This document shows positions 15,356-23,257 of a stretch of 39,747 bases of DNA, piece by piece. The position numbers and the translations under genes were made by a program. The stretch spans positions 15,639 to 55,385 of the forward strand of contig NZ_JAPSKN010000019.1 in NCBI RefSeq assembly GCF_031181705.1, given 5' to 3'. Origin of the DNA: Streptomyces sp. (lineage in GTDB: Bacteria; Actinomycetota; Actinomycetes; Streptomycetales; Streptomycetaceae). Positions within the stretch are counted from its first letter, which is position 1. Every line of letters starts with the position of its first letter. Below the pieces are notes generated by a model. It was given only the letters and a program-made list of their open reading frames with translations, had not been told where the DNA came from and searched no databases.

Positions 15356-17515
15356 CTACCGGGCGGCCGGGCCCTTCACGGAGGGGCCCGGGGCGGGCTT
15401 CGCGCTCCTCTTCAGGAAGCCCATGTCCTCGTAGACCGGTGTGGCGAAGCCGAAGGCGCCGGTGTTGGCCAGGTTCTTGCGGGCCGCGAGGAGCTGGGGG
15501 CGCTGGAAGAGGGGGATGGAGCCGGCCGCCGCCCAGATGCGGGAGTCGGCCTTGCGGATGAGGGAGCGGGACTTGCCCTCGTCGAGCGTGGCCACGGCCT
15601 CGTCGAAGAGCTGGTCGACCTGGTCGGTGCCGACGCGGGTGTAGTTCTGCTCGACGCTCAGGGAGCCGTCGGCGGCCGGGACCGGTTTGGCGTAGACGGG
15701 GCGGGCGTCGGTGGCGGGGTAGGCGGTGGCGGGCCAGGAGTAGAGGGCCAGGTCGTACTGGCCGGAGGCGATGTGGTCCTTGAAGTAGGACTCGTCGGAG
15801 ACCTTGGAGATCTCCGTGCCGATGCCGACGCGCTGCAGCATGCGCGTGATGCGGTCGGCGACCGTGCGCAGCGTCCGGGAGCCGGGCCCGGAGGGGAGCA
15901 CGAAGCGGAGCGTGAGGGGCTTGCCGTTCTTGGCGAACGGCGCGGCCTCCTGGTTCGCCGGGGCGGCGGTGCCGCGCGGGGCGTACGCGCCGGGGGCGCC
16001 GCCCGGGTGCGGGTGCTTGTACTGCCTGCCGTCCTGGGCGAGGTGGCCGGCCGGGTCCTGCTGCCGGGCCTTGTCGTCCTCGTCCGCGCCGGAGGAGCCG
16101 TCGGCCCGCTCGCCCTCGCCGCCGGCCGCCTTCTCCTCCTTGTCCTTCTTCTGCTCCGTGACGGGGCCGCCGCGTACCCAGCCGGCGTCGGCGAGCAGGG
16201 CCTGTGCCTCCTCGGTGTCCTGGTCGCCGAGGGCGCCGCTGTTGTCGGCGTAGGCGGCCTGGCCGGACAGGGCCAGGTGGCTGCCGACCGGGACGGCGGG
16301 CAGACCCAGGGGCTTGAGGACGGCCTCGGCCAGTTCCTCGCGGTCCAGGGCGCGGGCGACGGCCCGGCGGACCCGCTCGTCGGCCAGAGGGCCCTCGGCG
16401 CCGTTCAGGGCGAGCTGGGTGAAGGCCGGCTCCAGGGACTTGCGCACCTCGAAGCCGCGCAGGGCCTGCTGCCGCCGCGCGTACTTGGCGGCCGCCTTGC
16501 GCAGCTTCTTGCGGGCGAGGGTCTCCTCGTCGGCCGCGTCGTCGTCGGTGCCGTTGGCTCTGGCCCAGGAGCGCAAAGCGTCCGCGGCGGTCCGGTCGGC
16601 GCCCGGGCCCATCAGGGGGCTGCTGGAGCTGTGCGGGCGGGCGGCCAGGGTGATGCGGCGGGCCGCCGCGGAATCGATCTCGGCCAGGTCGAGGGTGCCG
16701 GCGGCCAGCTCGGCGGCCCGCTTGTCGCGCGGCACGGTGCGCAGCTCGATCGCGGAGAGCTTGGCGGGCTCGCCCCACCAGCGCGGGTTGCGGGCGAGGG
16801 TGATCCTGTCGTCCTCGGTGTCGACCTTCTTCACCGTGAAGGGGCCGGCGGTGACTTTGAGCTTCTTGCGGGCGCCGTCGTTGAAGGAGTCCGGGGTGCC
16901 CATGACGTCCTTCGGGTACAGCGGGGAGAACAGGGAGCGCCAGTCGGCGTAGGGGCGGCTGAAGGTGACCCGGACCTCCAGGGCGCTGTCGCCGCGCTCG
17001 ATCTTCTGGATGCGGTCGTAGCCGGCGTTGCGGGCGGTCCAGTAGGCGGTGTCCTTGCCGGACAGGGCGCGCCACTGGGCGGCGAAGTCGGCGGCGCCGA
17101 TCTCCCGGCCGTCGCTCCAGACGGCCTGCTGGTTGAGCTTGTACAGGACGACCTGTTTGGGCTCGGTCTCGACGACCTTCGCGGACTCCAGGTAGGCGGG
17201 GTTGCGCTCGGGGCGGCCGGAGGCGTTCATCCGGAACATCGACGGCAGGACGGCCTGGGCGACGCGGGTGGTGGTGGCGTCGGCGTCCGACTGGAAGGTG
17301 TTCAGCGTGTCCGGCACGGAGTCGACGGCCCAGCGCAGGGTGCCGCCGTCGGCGACCTTGTCCCGGGCGGCGGGCTGGATGTCCGGGGCGGCGAGCGGCT
17401 TGCCGGCCGGGTCCTCGGAACCGCACCCGGCGAGCGCGGGCACCGCGAGCACGCCCGCGGTGAGGAAGGCGACCGAGCGCGTGACCGCACGCGGGCCGAC
17501 GCCGTGCTGGGACAT
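15356..17515 (-). CDS. Orphan SBP family 5 lipoprotein, LpqW-like
   Basis: The 719-residue product has a signal peptide with lipobox ALAGC (Cys31) and an SBP_bac_5 fold (TLRWAVDSVPDTLNTF at the start of the mature domain). It lacks adjacent permease or ATPase genes. This matches the actinobacterial LpqW-type proteins. In mycobacteria LpqW influences phosphatidylinositol mannoside and lipoarabinomannan synthesis rather than transport. A highly charged low-complexity insertion lies at about residues 450-520 (QKKDKEEKAAGGEGERADGS and following). GGAGGT precedes ATG 17515. It is divergent from the sdh operon. Transport of an unknown ligand by a distant permease remains possible. Confidence 0.85.
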   Translation of the reverse strand: MSQHGVGPRAVTRSVAFLTAGVLAVPALAGCGSEDPAGKPLAAPDIQPAARDKVADGGTLRWAVDSVPDTLNTFQSDADATTTRVAQAVLPSMFRMNASGRPERNPAYLESAKVVETEPKQVVLYKLNQQAVWSDGREIGAADFAAQWRALSGKDTAYWTARNAGYDRIQKIERGDSALEVRVTFSRPYADWRSLFSPLYPKDVMGTPDSFNDGARKKLKVTAGPFTVKKVDTEDDRITLARNPRWWGEPAKLSAIELRTVPRDKRAAELAAGTLDLAEIDSAAARRITLAARPHSSSSPLMGPGADRTAADALRSWARANGTDDDAADEETLARKKLRKAAAKYARRQQALRGFEVRKSLEPAFTQLALNGAEGPLADERVRRAVARALDREELAEAVLKPLGLPAVPVGSHLALSGQAAYADNSGALGDQDTEEAQALLADAGWVRGGPVTEQKKDKEEKAAGGEGERADGSSGADEDDKARQQDPAGHLAQDGRQYKHPHPGGAPGAYAPRGTAAPANQEAAPFAKNGKPLTLRFVLPSGPGSRTLRTVADRITRMLQRVGIGTEISKVSDESYFKDHIASGQYDLALYSWPATAYPATDARPVYAKPVPAADGSLSVEQNYTRVGTDQVDQLFDEAVATLDEGKSRSLIRKADSRIWAAAGSIPLFQRPQLLAARKNLANTGAFGFATPVYEDMGFLKRSAKPAPGPSVKGPAAR

Positions 17516-17803
17516 CTGTGCTACCTCCGGGAAGCCGCGGGCGTTATGATCACTTTTGGCGGTATTTGGAGTTCATCTGATGTATGCCGCCACTGAAGAG
17601 GAAAGGGTTCGGCAACACAGGGCGACACGGCGGTCACGGAGGGGAAGTCACCCATGCGGCGCAGCGCACCGCGCGGTGCACCCGCACGCCCCGGCCAATC
17701 GATGCACATCCCTTCACAGCACGAGGTGTGACGCGCAACACTCGCAGGCGCATGAACGTTGCCGCCTTGGGCCGTGAAGGACCCGTGGAAGTGAGGGCAA
17801 GTC
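17516..17803. promoter_or_regulatory. Divergent promoter region, LpqW-like gene / sdh operon
   Basis: An AT-rich segment at 17545-17590 suits the minus-strand promoter. On the sdh side TCACA (17714-17718) and TGTGA (17727-17731) form an inverted repeat with an 8-base spacer, 73 bases before the first ATG. It may be a regulator site. It does not fit the Rex consensus well. Confidence 0.4.
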
Positions 17804-18094
17804 ATGTCCGTTCACGACGAACTGACGTCAGTCCAGCGCTCTCTCGACGACCTGCTGCGGTCGCTGGGGCGGCTGGAGAAGCAGGTCGGCACCGGCGGTC
17901 TGGAGATGCGCCGCGTCCGGGCCGACGCCAACCACCTGCGCGAGAGCCTCGCCCTGCTGCGTGAAGCCGCCGCGTCGCCGACCGCACCGATGCGCCCCGA
18001 GCTCGTCACCATCTCGGACGCGCCGTACGACCCGTCGCTGTGGGTCGACTCGGACGACGAGGGGCTGGGCGCCCGGGACCGGCGCGCTCCCTGA
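17804..18094 (+). CDS. 96-residue helical protein, first gene of the sdh operon
   Basis: The product has a predicted coiled coil from about residue 3 to 57 (heptad-like Leu spacing in LTSVQRSLDDLLRSLGRLEK), then a Pro-rich linker and an acidic tail ending SDDEGLGARDRR. There is no signal peptide or membrane segment. I do not recognise a characterised family. A GTGAGGGC ribosome site lies 6-13 bases before ATG 17804. The next gene, the succinate dehydrogenase anchor, starts 55 bases later, so co-transcription is likely and suggests a role in assembly or regulation of that complex, by position only. Confidence 0.75.
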   Translation: MSVHDELTSVQRSLDDLLRSLGRLEKQVGTGGLEMRRVRADANHLRESLALLREAAASPTAPMRPELVTISDAPYDPSLWVDSDDEGLGARDRRAP

Positions 18095-18149
18095 CCGGGA
18101 GGGCGTCGAGCGACCGGCACCTCCCCCTGAACCCGACCGGAGTCGTCAC

Positions 18150-18986
18150 GTGGCCACTGGTACGGAACCTCCCGCCACCGAACCCCATCCCAGCGGCGGC
18201 GGCGTCACGGCGGGTACGCGCGCCGCGATCGCCGCCCCGCACCTGCGCACCGACCGCTGGTGGCTGGCCCCGGCCGGCACGGTCGCGGGTCTGCTGGCCT
18301 TCATCGTCTACTCGACCTGGCGGGCCTTCGCCGACGCCGACTACTACGCGGCGCCGTACGTCTCGCCCTTCTACTCCCCGTGCCTGGCGGAGCGGTGCGA
18401 GCCGATGAGGGACGGCCCCAACTGGGAGATCTTCGGCAGCTGGTGGGGCGTCTCGCCCGCGATCATCATCCTGATCTTCCCGCTGGGCTTCCGGCTGACC
18501 TGCTACTACTACCGCAAGGCCTACTACCGGGGCTTCTGGGCGTCCCCGCCGGCCTGCGCGGTGGCCGAGCCGCACAGGAAGTACACCGGCGAGACCCGCT
18601 TCCCGCTGATCCTGCAGAACATCCACCGCTACTTCTTCTACGCGGCGCTCCTCGTCGCCGGGATCCTCACCTACGACACCGTGCTCGCCTTCCGCGACGA
18701 GAACTACGCGTGGGGACACATGGGCCTCGGCACCCTCGTGTTCCTGATCAACATCGTGCTGATCTGGGCGTACACGATCTCCTGCCACTCCTGCCGGCAC
18801 ATCGTCGGCGGCAAGCTCAAGCACTTCTCCAGACATCCCGTGCGCTACCGGATGTGGCAGTGGGCGGGCAGGCTCAACGCCCGGCACATGCAGCTGGCCT
18901 GGGCGTCGCTGGTCAGCGTGGCGCTCGCCGACCTCTACGTCTATCTGGTCGCGTCCGGTGCCTTCGACGATCCGCGATTCTTCTGA
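18150..18986 (+). CDS. Succinate dehydrogenase membrane anchor (Sdh1-type)
   Basis: The 278-residue product has about five hydrophobic helices (near residues 36-56, 93-113, 151-171, 186-206 and 245-265). It contains WWGVSPAIIILIFPLGFR and a CHSCRH motif after the fourth helix. Size and pattern match the single large anchor of the mycobacterial Sdh1 complex (Rv0249c type), not the small SdhC/SdhD pair. It would anchor the flavoprotein and iron-sulfur subunits and pass electrons to menaquinone. GTG 18150 is chosen because GGAG lies 7 bases upstream. The frame is open further upstream over the preceding gene, without similarity. Confidence 0.88.
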   Translation: MATGTEPPATEPHPSGGGVTAGTRAAIAAPHLRTDRWWLAPAGTVAGLLAFIVYSTWRAFADADYYAAPYVSPFYSPCLAERCEPMRDGPNWEIFGSWWGVSPAIIILIFPLGFRLTCYYYRKAYYRGFWASPPACAVAEPHRKYTGETRFPLILQNIHRYFFYAALLVAGILTYDTVLAFRDENYAWGHMGLGTLVFLINIVLIWAYTISCHSCRHIVGGKLKHFSRHPVRYRMWQWAGRLNARHMQLAWASLVSVALADLYVYLVASGAFDDPRFF

Positions 18987-19002
18987 TGAGTGAGGCGTTC
19001 TG

Positions 19003-20943
19003 ATGTCCGTGGTCGACCGGCAGGAGTGGGACGTCGTCGTGGTGGGCGCGGGCGGGGCCGGGCTGCGCGCCGCCATCGAGGCCCGCGAGCGGGGCGCGCG
19101 TACGGCCGTGATCTGCAAGTCGCTGTTCGGCAAGGCGCACACGGTGATGGCCGAGGGCGGCATCGCCGCGGCGATGGCCAACGCCAACGAGAACGACAGC
19201 TGGCAGGTGCACTTCCGCGACACCATGCGCGGCGGCAAGTTCCTCAACCAGTGGCGGATGGCCGAACTGCACGCGCAGGAGGCACCGCAGCGGGTGTGGG
19301 AGCTGGAGACCTGGGGGGCGCTGTTCGACCGCACCAAGGACGGCCGGATCTCCCAGCGCAACTTCGGCGGCCACGAGTACCCGCGGCTCGCGCACGTCGG
19401 CGACCGCACCGGCCTGGAGCTGATCCGCACCCTCCAGCAGAAGATCGTCTCCCTCCAGCAGGAGGACTTCCGCGAGACCGGGGACTACGAGTCCCGGCTG
19501 AAGGTCTTCCAGGAGTGCACGGTCACCCGGGTGCTGAAACAGGACGATCGTGTCTCCGGCGTCTTCGGCTACGAGCGCGAGTCCGGCCGCTTCTTCGTCC
19601 TGGAGGCCCCCTCGGTCGTCATCGCGACGGGCGGCATCGGCAAGTCCTTCAAGGTGACCTCGAACTCCTGGGAGTACACCGGCGACGGCCACGCGCTGGC
19701 CCTGCTCGCGGGCGCTCCCCTGCTGAACATGGAGTTCGTGCAGTTCCACCCGACCGGCATGGTCTGGCCGCCGTCCGTGAAGGGCATCCTCGTCACCGAG
19801 TCGGTGCGCGGCGACGGCGGGGTGCTGCGCAACTCCGACGGCAAGCGGTTCATGTTCGACTACGTCCCCGACGTCTTCAAGGACAAGTACGCCGAGACGG
19901 AGGAGGAGGCCGACCGCTGGTACGACGACCCGGACCACAACCGCCGTCCTCCCGAGCTGCTCCCCCGCGACGAGGTCGCCCGGGCGATCAACGCCGAGGT
20001 GAAGGAGGGACGCGGCTCCCCGCACGGGGGCGTGTTCCTCGACGTGTCGACGCGGATGCCCGCCGAGGTCGTCAAGCGCCGGCTGCCGTCGATGTACCAC
20101 CAGTTCAAGGAGCTGGCGGACGTCGACATCACCGCCGAGGCGATGGAGGTCGGGCCCACCTGCCACTACGTGATGGGCGGGATCGCCGTCGAGTCCGACA
20201 CGGCGGCGGCGCGCGGGGTGCCCGGGCTGTACGCGGCCGGTGAGGTCGCCGGCGGCATGCACGGGTCCAACCGGCTCGGCGGCAACTCGCTGTCCGACCT
20301 GCTGGTGTTCGGCCGCCGGGCGGGCCGGTACGCGGCCGAGTACGCGACCGGGCTGGCCGGGGCGCGGCCCGTCGTGGACGACGGACAGGTCGACGCCGCC
20401 GCGGCGGAGGCCCTGCGGCCCTTCTCGGCCGAGGCCGAGACCGAGGAACCGGCCGGTGGCCCGCCGGAGAACCCGTACACCCTGCACCAGGAACTCCAGC
20501 AGACCATGAACGACCTGGTCGGCATCATCCGCCGCGAGACGGAGATGAAGCAGGCCCTGGAGAAGCTGGCCGAGCTGCGGGTGCGCTCGCGCCGGGCCGG
20601 GGTCGAGGGGCACCGGCAGTTCAACCCGGGCTGGCACCTCGCCCTGGACCTGCGGAACATGCTGCTGGTGAGCGAGTGCGTGGCGCGGGCCGCCCTGGAG
20701 CGCACCGAGTCGCGCGGCGGGCACACCCGGGAGGACCACCCGTCGATGGACCGCAGATGGCGGCGGATCAACCTGCTGTGCGCGCTGACCGACCCGGCGG
20801 GCGGGCCGGCGGCGACAGACCCGGTCCGCGGCCAGATCACGCTCACCCGTGAGACCACCGAACCCGTCCGTGCCGACCTGCTCGCCCTGTTCGACAAGGA
20901 GGAGCTGGTCAAGTACCTCGCCGAAGAGGAGCTGTACGAATGA
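19003..20943 (+). CDS. sdhA: Succinate dehydrogenase flavoprotein subunit (Sdh1-type SdhA)
   Basis: The 646-residue flavoprotein oxidises succinate to fumarate in the TCA cycle. VVVVGAGGAG at residues 11-20 is the FAD dinucleotide fold. His46 in GKAHTVMAEGG is the expected covalent flavin attachment. Active-site segments QFHPTGM, TESVRGDGGVLRN and GGVFLDVS are present. The length equals the Rv0248c-type subunit of mycobacterial Sdh1. It begins 16 bases after the anchor gene, and its stop overlaps the start of the iron-sulfur subunit gene (ATGA). Confidence 0.95.
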   Translation: MSVVDRQEWDVVVVGAGGAGLRAAIEARERGARTAVICKSLFGKAHTVMAEGGIAAAMANANENDSWQVHFRDTMRGGKFLNQWRMAELHAQEAPQRVWELETWGALFDRTKDGRISQRNFGGHEYPRLAHVGDRTGLELIRTLQQKIVSLQQEDFRETGDYESRLKVFQECTVTRVLKQDDRVSGVFGYERESGRFFVLEAPSVVIATGGIGKSFKVTSNSWEYTGDGHALALLAGAPLLNMEFVQFHPTGMVWPPSVKGILVTESVRGDGGVLRNSDGKRFMFDYVPDVFKDKYAETEEEADRWYDDPDHNRRPPELLPRDEVARAINAEVKEGRGSPHGGVFLDVSTRMPAEVVKRRLPSMYHQFKELADVDITAEAMEVGPTCHYVMGGIAVESDTAAARGVPGLYAAGEVAGGMHGSNRLGGNSLSDLLVFGRRAGRYAAEYATGLAGARPVVDDGQVDAAAAEALRPFSAEAETEEPAGGPPENPYTLHQELQQTMNDLVGIIRRETEMKQALEKLAELRVRSRRAGVEGHRQFNPGWHLALDLRNMLLVSECVARAALERTESRGGHTREDHPSMDRRWRRINLLCALTDPAGGPAATDPVRGQITLTRETTEPVRADLLALFDKEELVKYLAEEELYE

Positions 20944-21716
20944 GCGGCTACACGGCCCGTTTCAGGGTGTGGCGCGGGGACGTGAGCGGGGGCGGCCTTG
21001 AGGACTTCGAGGTCGAGGTCAACGAGGGCGAGGTGGTGCTCGACATCATCCACCGGCTCCAGGCCACCCAGACGCCCGATCTCGCCGTGCGCTGGAACTG
21101 CAAGGCGGGCAAGTGCGGTTCCTGCTCGGCGGAGATCAACGGCCGTCCGCGGCTGATGTGCATGACGCGCATGTCGGTGTTCGGCCGGGAGGAGACCGTC
21201 ACGATCACCCCGCTGCGGGCCTTCCCGGTGATCCGCGACCTGGTCACCGACGTCGGCTTCAATTACGACAAGGCCAGGGAGGTTCCTGCCTTCGTCCCGC
21301 CGGCCGGACTCGCCCCGGGCGAGTACCGCATGATGCAGGAGGACGTGGACCGGCCACAGGAGTTCCGCAAGTGCATCGAGTGCTTCCTGTGCCAGGACAC
21401 CTGCCACGTGGTCCGCGACCACGAGGAGAACAAACAGGCGTTCGCCGGGCCCCGGTTCCTCATGCGGGTCGCCGAGCTGGACATGCACCCGCTCGACGCG
21501 GCGGCGGAGTCGGGCCTGGACCGCAAGACCACCGCCCAGGACGAACACGGCCTGGGCTACTGCAACATCACCAAGTGCTGCACGGAGGTCTGCCCCGAGG
21601 GCATCAAGATCACGGACAACGCCCTGATCCCCCTGAAGGAACGGGCGATCGACCGCAAGTACGACCCCCTGGTCTGGCTGGGTTCGAAGATCAGGAGGCG
21701 GTCGTCAGCAGGCTGA
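20940..21716 (+). CDS. sdhB: Succinate dehydrogenase iron-sulfur subunit (Sdh1-type SdhB)
   Basis: The 258-residue product carries electrons from the flavin to the quinone site. Cys54, Cys59, Cys62 and Cys74 (NCKAGKCGSC...RPRLMC) bind the [2Fe-2S] centre. CIECFLCQDTC and CNITKCCTEVCP bind the two further clusters. It overlaps sdhA by four bases. Its last 26 bases overlap, tail to tail, the end of the minus-strand kinase fragment gene, and no hairpin is seen after the stop. Confidence 0.95.
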   Translation: MSGYTARFRVWRGDVSGGGLEDFEVEVNEGEVVLDIIHRLQATQTPDLAVRWNCKAGKCGSCSAEINGRPRLMCMTRMSVFGREETVTITPLRAFPVIRDLVTDVGFNYDKAREVPAFVPPAGLAPGEYRMMQEDVDRPQEFRKCIECFLCQDTCHVVRDHEENKQAFAGPRFLMRVAELDMHPLDAAAESGLDRKTTAQDEHGLGYCNITKCCTEVCPEGIKITDNALIPLKERAIDRKYDPLVWLGSKIRRRSSAG

Positions 21717-22092
21717 GGGCCTGCCGGAGGTTGTGCTCGGCGATCTCCCGCATCCGCTCGGGGTGCGGGAAGTCGCCCTCGGCGAGGGTGAGCGGTCCCG
21801 GGACGAGCTCCAGGTGCATCGCCAGGCGGTACGGCCGCAGGCGTGCCTCGTCCGGGCCGGTGGCGCGCAGGGCGTCGTAGCGGGGGCCGAAACGGAGCCG
21901 GAGGAAGACGTGCTCCCGCTCCACGTCGCGGTACATCAGGCCCTCGGTGTCGATGAGCGCGGGCTGCCCGTCGGGCGTGAGCAGGACGTGGTCGGGGCCG
22001 AGTTCGCCGTGGACGAGGGGGGCCAGGTCGGTGCGGGTGAGAGGGCGTCGGGGGCGGGAGGTCCGGCGGCCGGTGTGCGGGGGTGGAGTCAC
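21691..22092 (-). CDS. Phosphotransferase (APH-like) C-lobe only, probable fragment
   Basis: The 133-residue product matches only the C-terminal half of aminoglycoside/choline kinase-like phosphotransferases. VHGELGPDHVLL corresponds to the catalytic HGD loop (here HGE, with His at the usual Asn position). ALIDTEGLMYRDVEREHVFL corresponds to the metal-binding segment. The ATP-binding N-lobe is absent. GTG 22092 overlaps the stop of the upstream GH18-like gene as GTGA, which fits translational coupling. The frame is open further upstream but there it only reads the GH18 gene out of frame. It is probably a remnant or a non-catalytic kinase-like domain. HGE may be normal in its subfamily. Confidence 0.65.
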   Translation of the reverse strand: MTPPPHTGRRTSRPRRPLTRTDLAPLVHGELGPDHVLLTPDGQPALIDTEGLMYRDVEREHVFLRLRFGPRYDALRATGPDEARLRPYRLAMHLELVPGPLTLAEGDFPHPERMREIAEHNLRQALSLLTTAS

Positions 22093-23186
22093 CGCACCCA
22101 GTCCTCCCGGTAGGCGCGCCAGTCCGCCTCCGTCGCGGCGAAGTCGATGTACAGCGCGACGCCGAAGCGCGCCCGGTCCGCGTCCGTGCGGGACAGGCCC
22201 AGACGGACGCCCCGGACCGCCGCGGGGACGGTCTCGGCGTGGCCCCAGTGGTCGAAGTTGCTCTCCCAGTAGAAGGGCAGGCCCATCAGCAGGTCGGTGG
22301 CGGGCGGGGTGACCTCCAGGGCGAGGGAGGTCTGCTGGGCGACGTAACCGCCGTAGGTGCTCTCCAGGGGCTGCGCGGTGTCGTACGACATCATGGCGAT
22401 CTGGTCGACGCGGCGGGCGACCTGGCCGAAGAACTCCTGGGACCACCACTTGGGGTTCTCGGTGAACAGGCCGAACACGGTGTGCAGCTCGGGGAGCGGG
22501 TCGATCTGGTGGGCGGCGACGGAGAGCCGGGCGTCCCGGGAGCGGGTCTCGCGGCGCAGGGCGTCGAGCAGGGCGAGGAAGTCGCGGTCGCCGGACGGCA
22601 TGGGTTCCAGGTCGAGGTGGACGCCCTCGTAGCCGGTGTCCAGGACCTGGCGGGCGGAGCGGACGACGGCCGCGCGGGTGTCCGGGTCCGCCAGGACCAT
22701 GCCCTCGCCGCTCTCGGAGGCGAGGACGTCGCCCAGGAAGGCCTGGACGCGGATGCCGGGCAGTTTCTCGTGCACGGCGTCGACGAACCAGCGGGCTCTC
22801 GGATAGCGGGACTCCGGCAGGGTGCCGTCGTGCTCCAGGGGGCCCGAGTGGACGTACAGGTCGCGGATGCCGGTGCCTCGCAGGCGGCGGGCCAGGGCGG
22901 TGACGTCGGCGTCCTTCTTGCGGCCGTCCACCCAGGCGTGGCCGAGCCAGAGGGCGTCGCGGTCGCGGGTGTACGTGCCGTCCGCCGGGTCGCCCGTGTA
23001 GTTGACCCCGAGGGCCGTCAGCACGGCCAGGAGGGAGACCAGCGGGACCAGGACCGCCACGAGCGCCCCGCGTACGAGACGGCGTCGGCGCCGTGCTTGC
23101 CTGCCGCCGTCGGAGGCGGGAGCGTCCTTCGCAGTGTCGTCGGCGGCGGGTGCCCCGGCCGGTGCGGCGTCCTCCGTGCGGTCCAT
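22089..23186 (-). CDS. Membrane-anchored GH18-like glycoside hydrolase
   Basis: The 365-residue product has a polar N terminus of about 40 residues, a basic RRRRR patch, one hydrophobic helix (about 44-64) and an extracellular TIM-barrel-like domain. GYEGVHLDLEP contains the D-x-E pair of the GH18 family active-site motif, and the Y in MMSYD also fits. It resembles the chitinase-like or YaaH-like branch acting on cell-surface glycans, but the substrate is not predictable. GGGGAGA lies about 6 bases before ATG 23186. The N-terminal helix has no clear cleavage site, so it is likely a type II membrane anchor. It is coupled to the kinase fragment downstream. Confidence 0.8.
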   Translation of the reverse strand: MDRTEDAAPAGAPAADDTAKDAPASDGGRQARRRRRLVRGALVAVLVPLVSLLAVLTALGVNYTGDPADGTYTRDRDALWLGHAWVDGRKKDADVTALARRLRGTGIRDLYVHSGPLEHDGTLPESRYPRARWFVDAVHEKLPGIRVQAFLGDVLASESGEGMVLADPDTRAAVVRSARQVLDTGYEGVHLDLEPMPSGDRDFLALLDALRRETRSRDARLSVAAHQIDPLPELHTVFGLFTENPKWWSQEFFGQVARRVDQIAMMSYDTAQPLESTYGGYVAQQTSLALEVTPPATDLLMGLPFYWESNFDHWGHAETVPAAVRGVRLGLSRTDADRARFGVALYIDFAATEADWRAYREDWVR

Positions 23187-23257
23187 GCCGTCTCTCCCCG
23201 GGGTGCGTGCGGTCGGTGTTGCCGGGGAGGACGGCCCGTACGGGCGTTCGGTTGCGG

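Noticed and set aside
12499..15561. Plus-strand open frame of 1020 codons
   Set aside because: It lies antisense to typA and the lipoprotein genes and has no recognisable family. It is a GC-driven shadow.
14571..17426. Minus-strand open frame of 951 codons
   Set aside because: Most of it reads the LpqW-like gene out of frame, Arg/Pro-rich without domains. Only the last 210 or so codons are real, as the small lipoprotein.
17727..17742. Rex-like redox box TGTGACGCGCAACACT before sdh
   Set aside because: Only the left half matches the Streptomyces Rex consensus. The right half does not form the needed palindrome.
22093..22449. N-terminal part of a longer kinase frame
   Set aside because: These codons read the GH18-like gene out of frame and show no N-lobe motif. 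The GTGA overlap marks the probable start.
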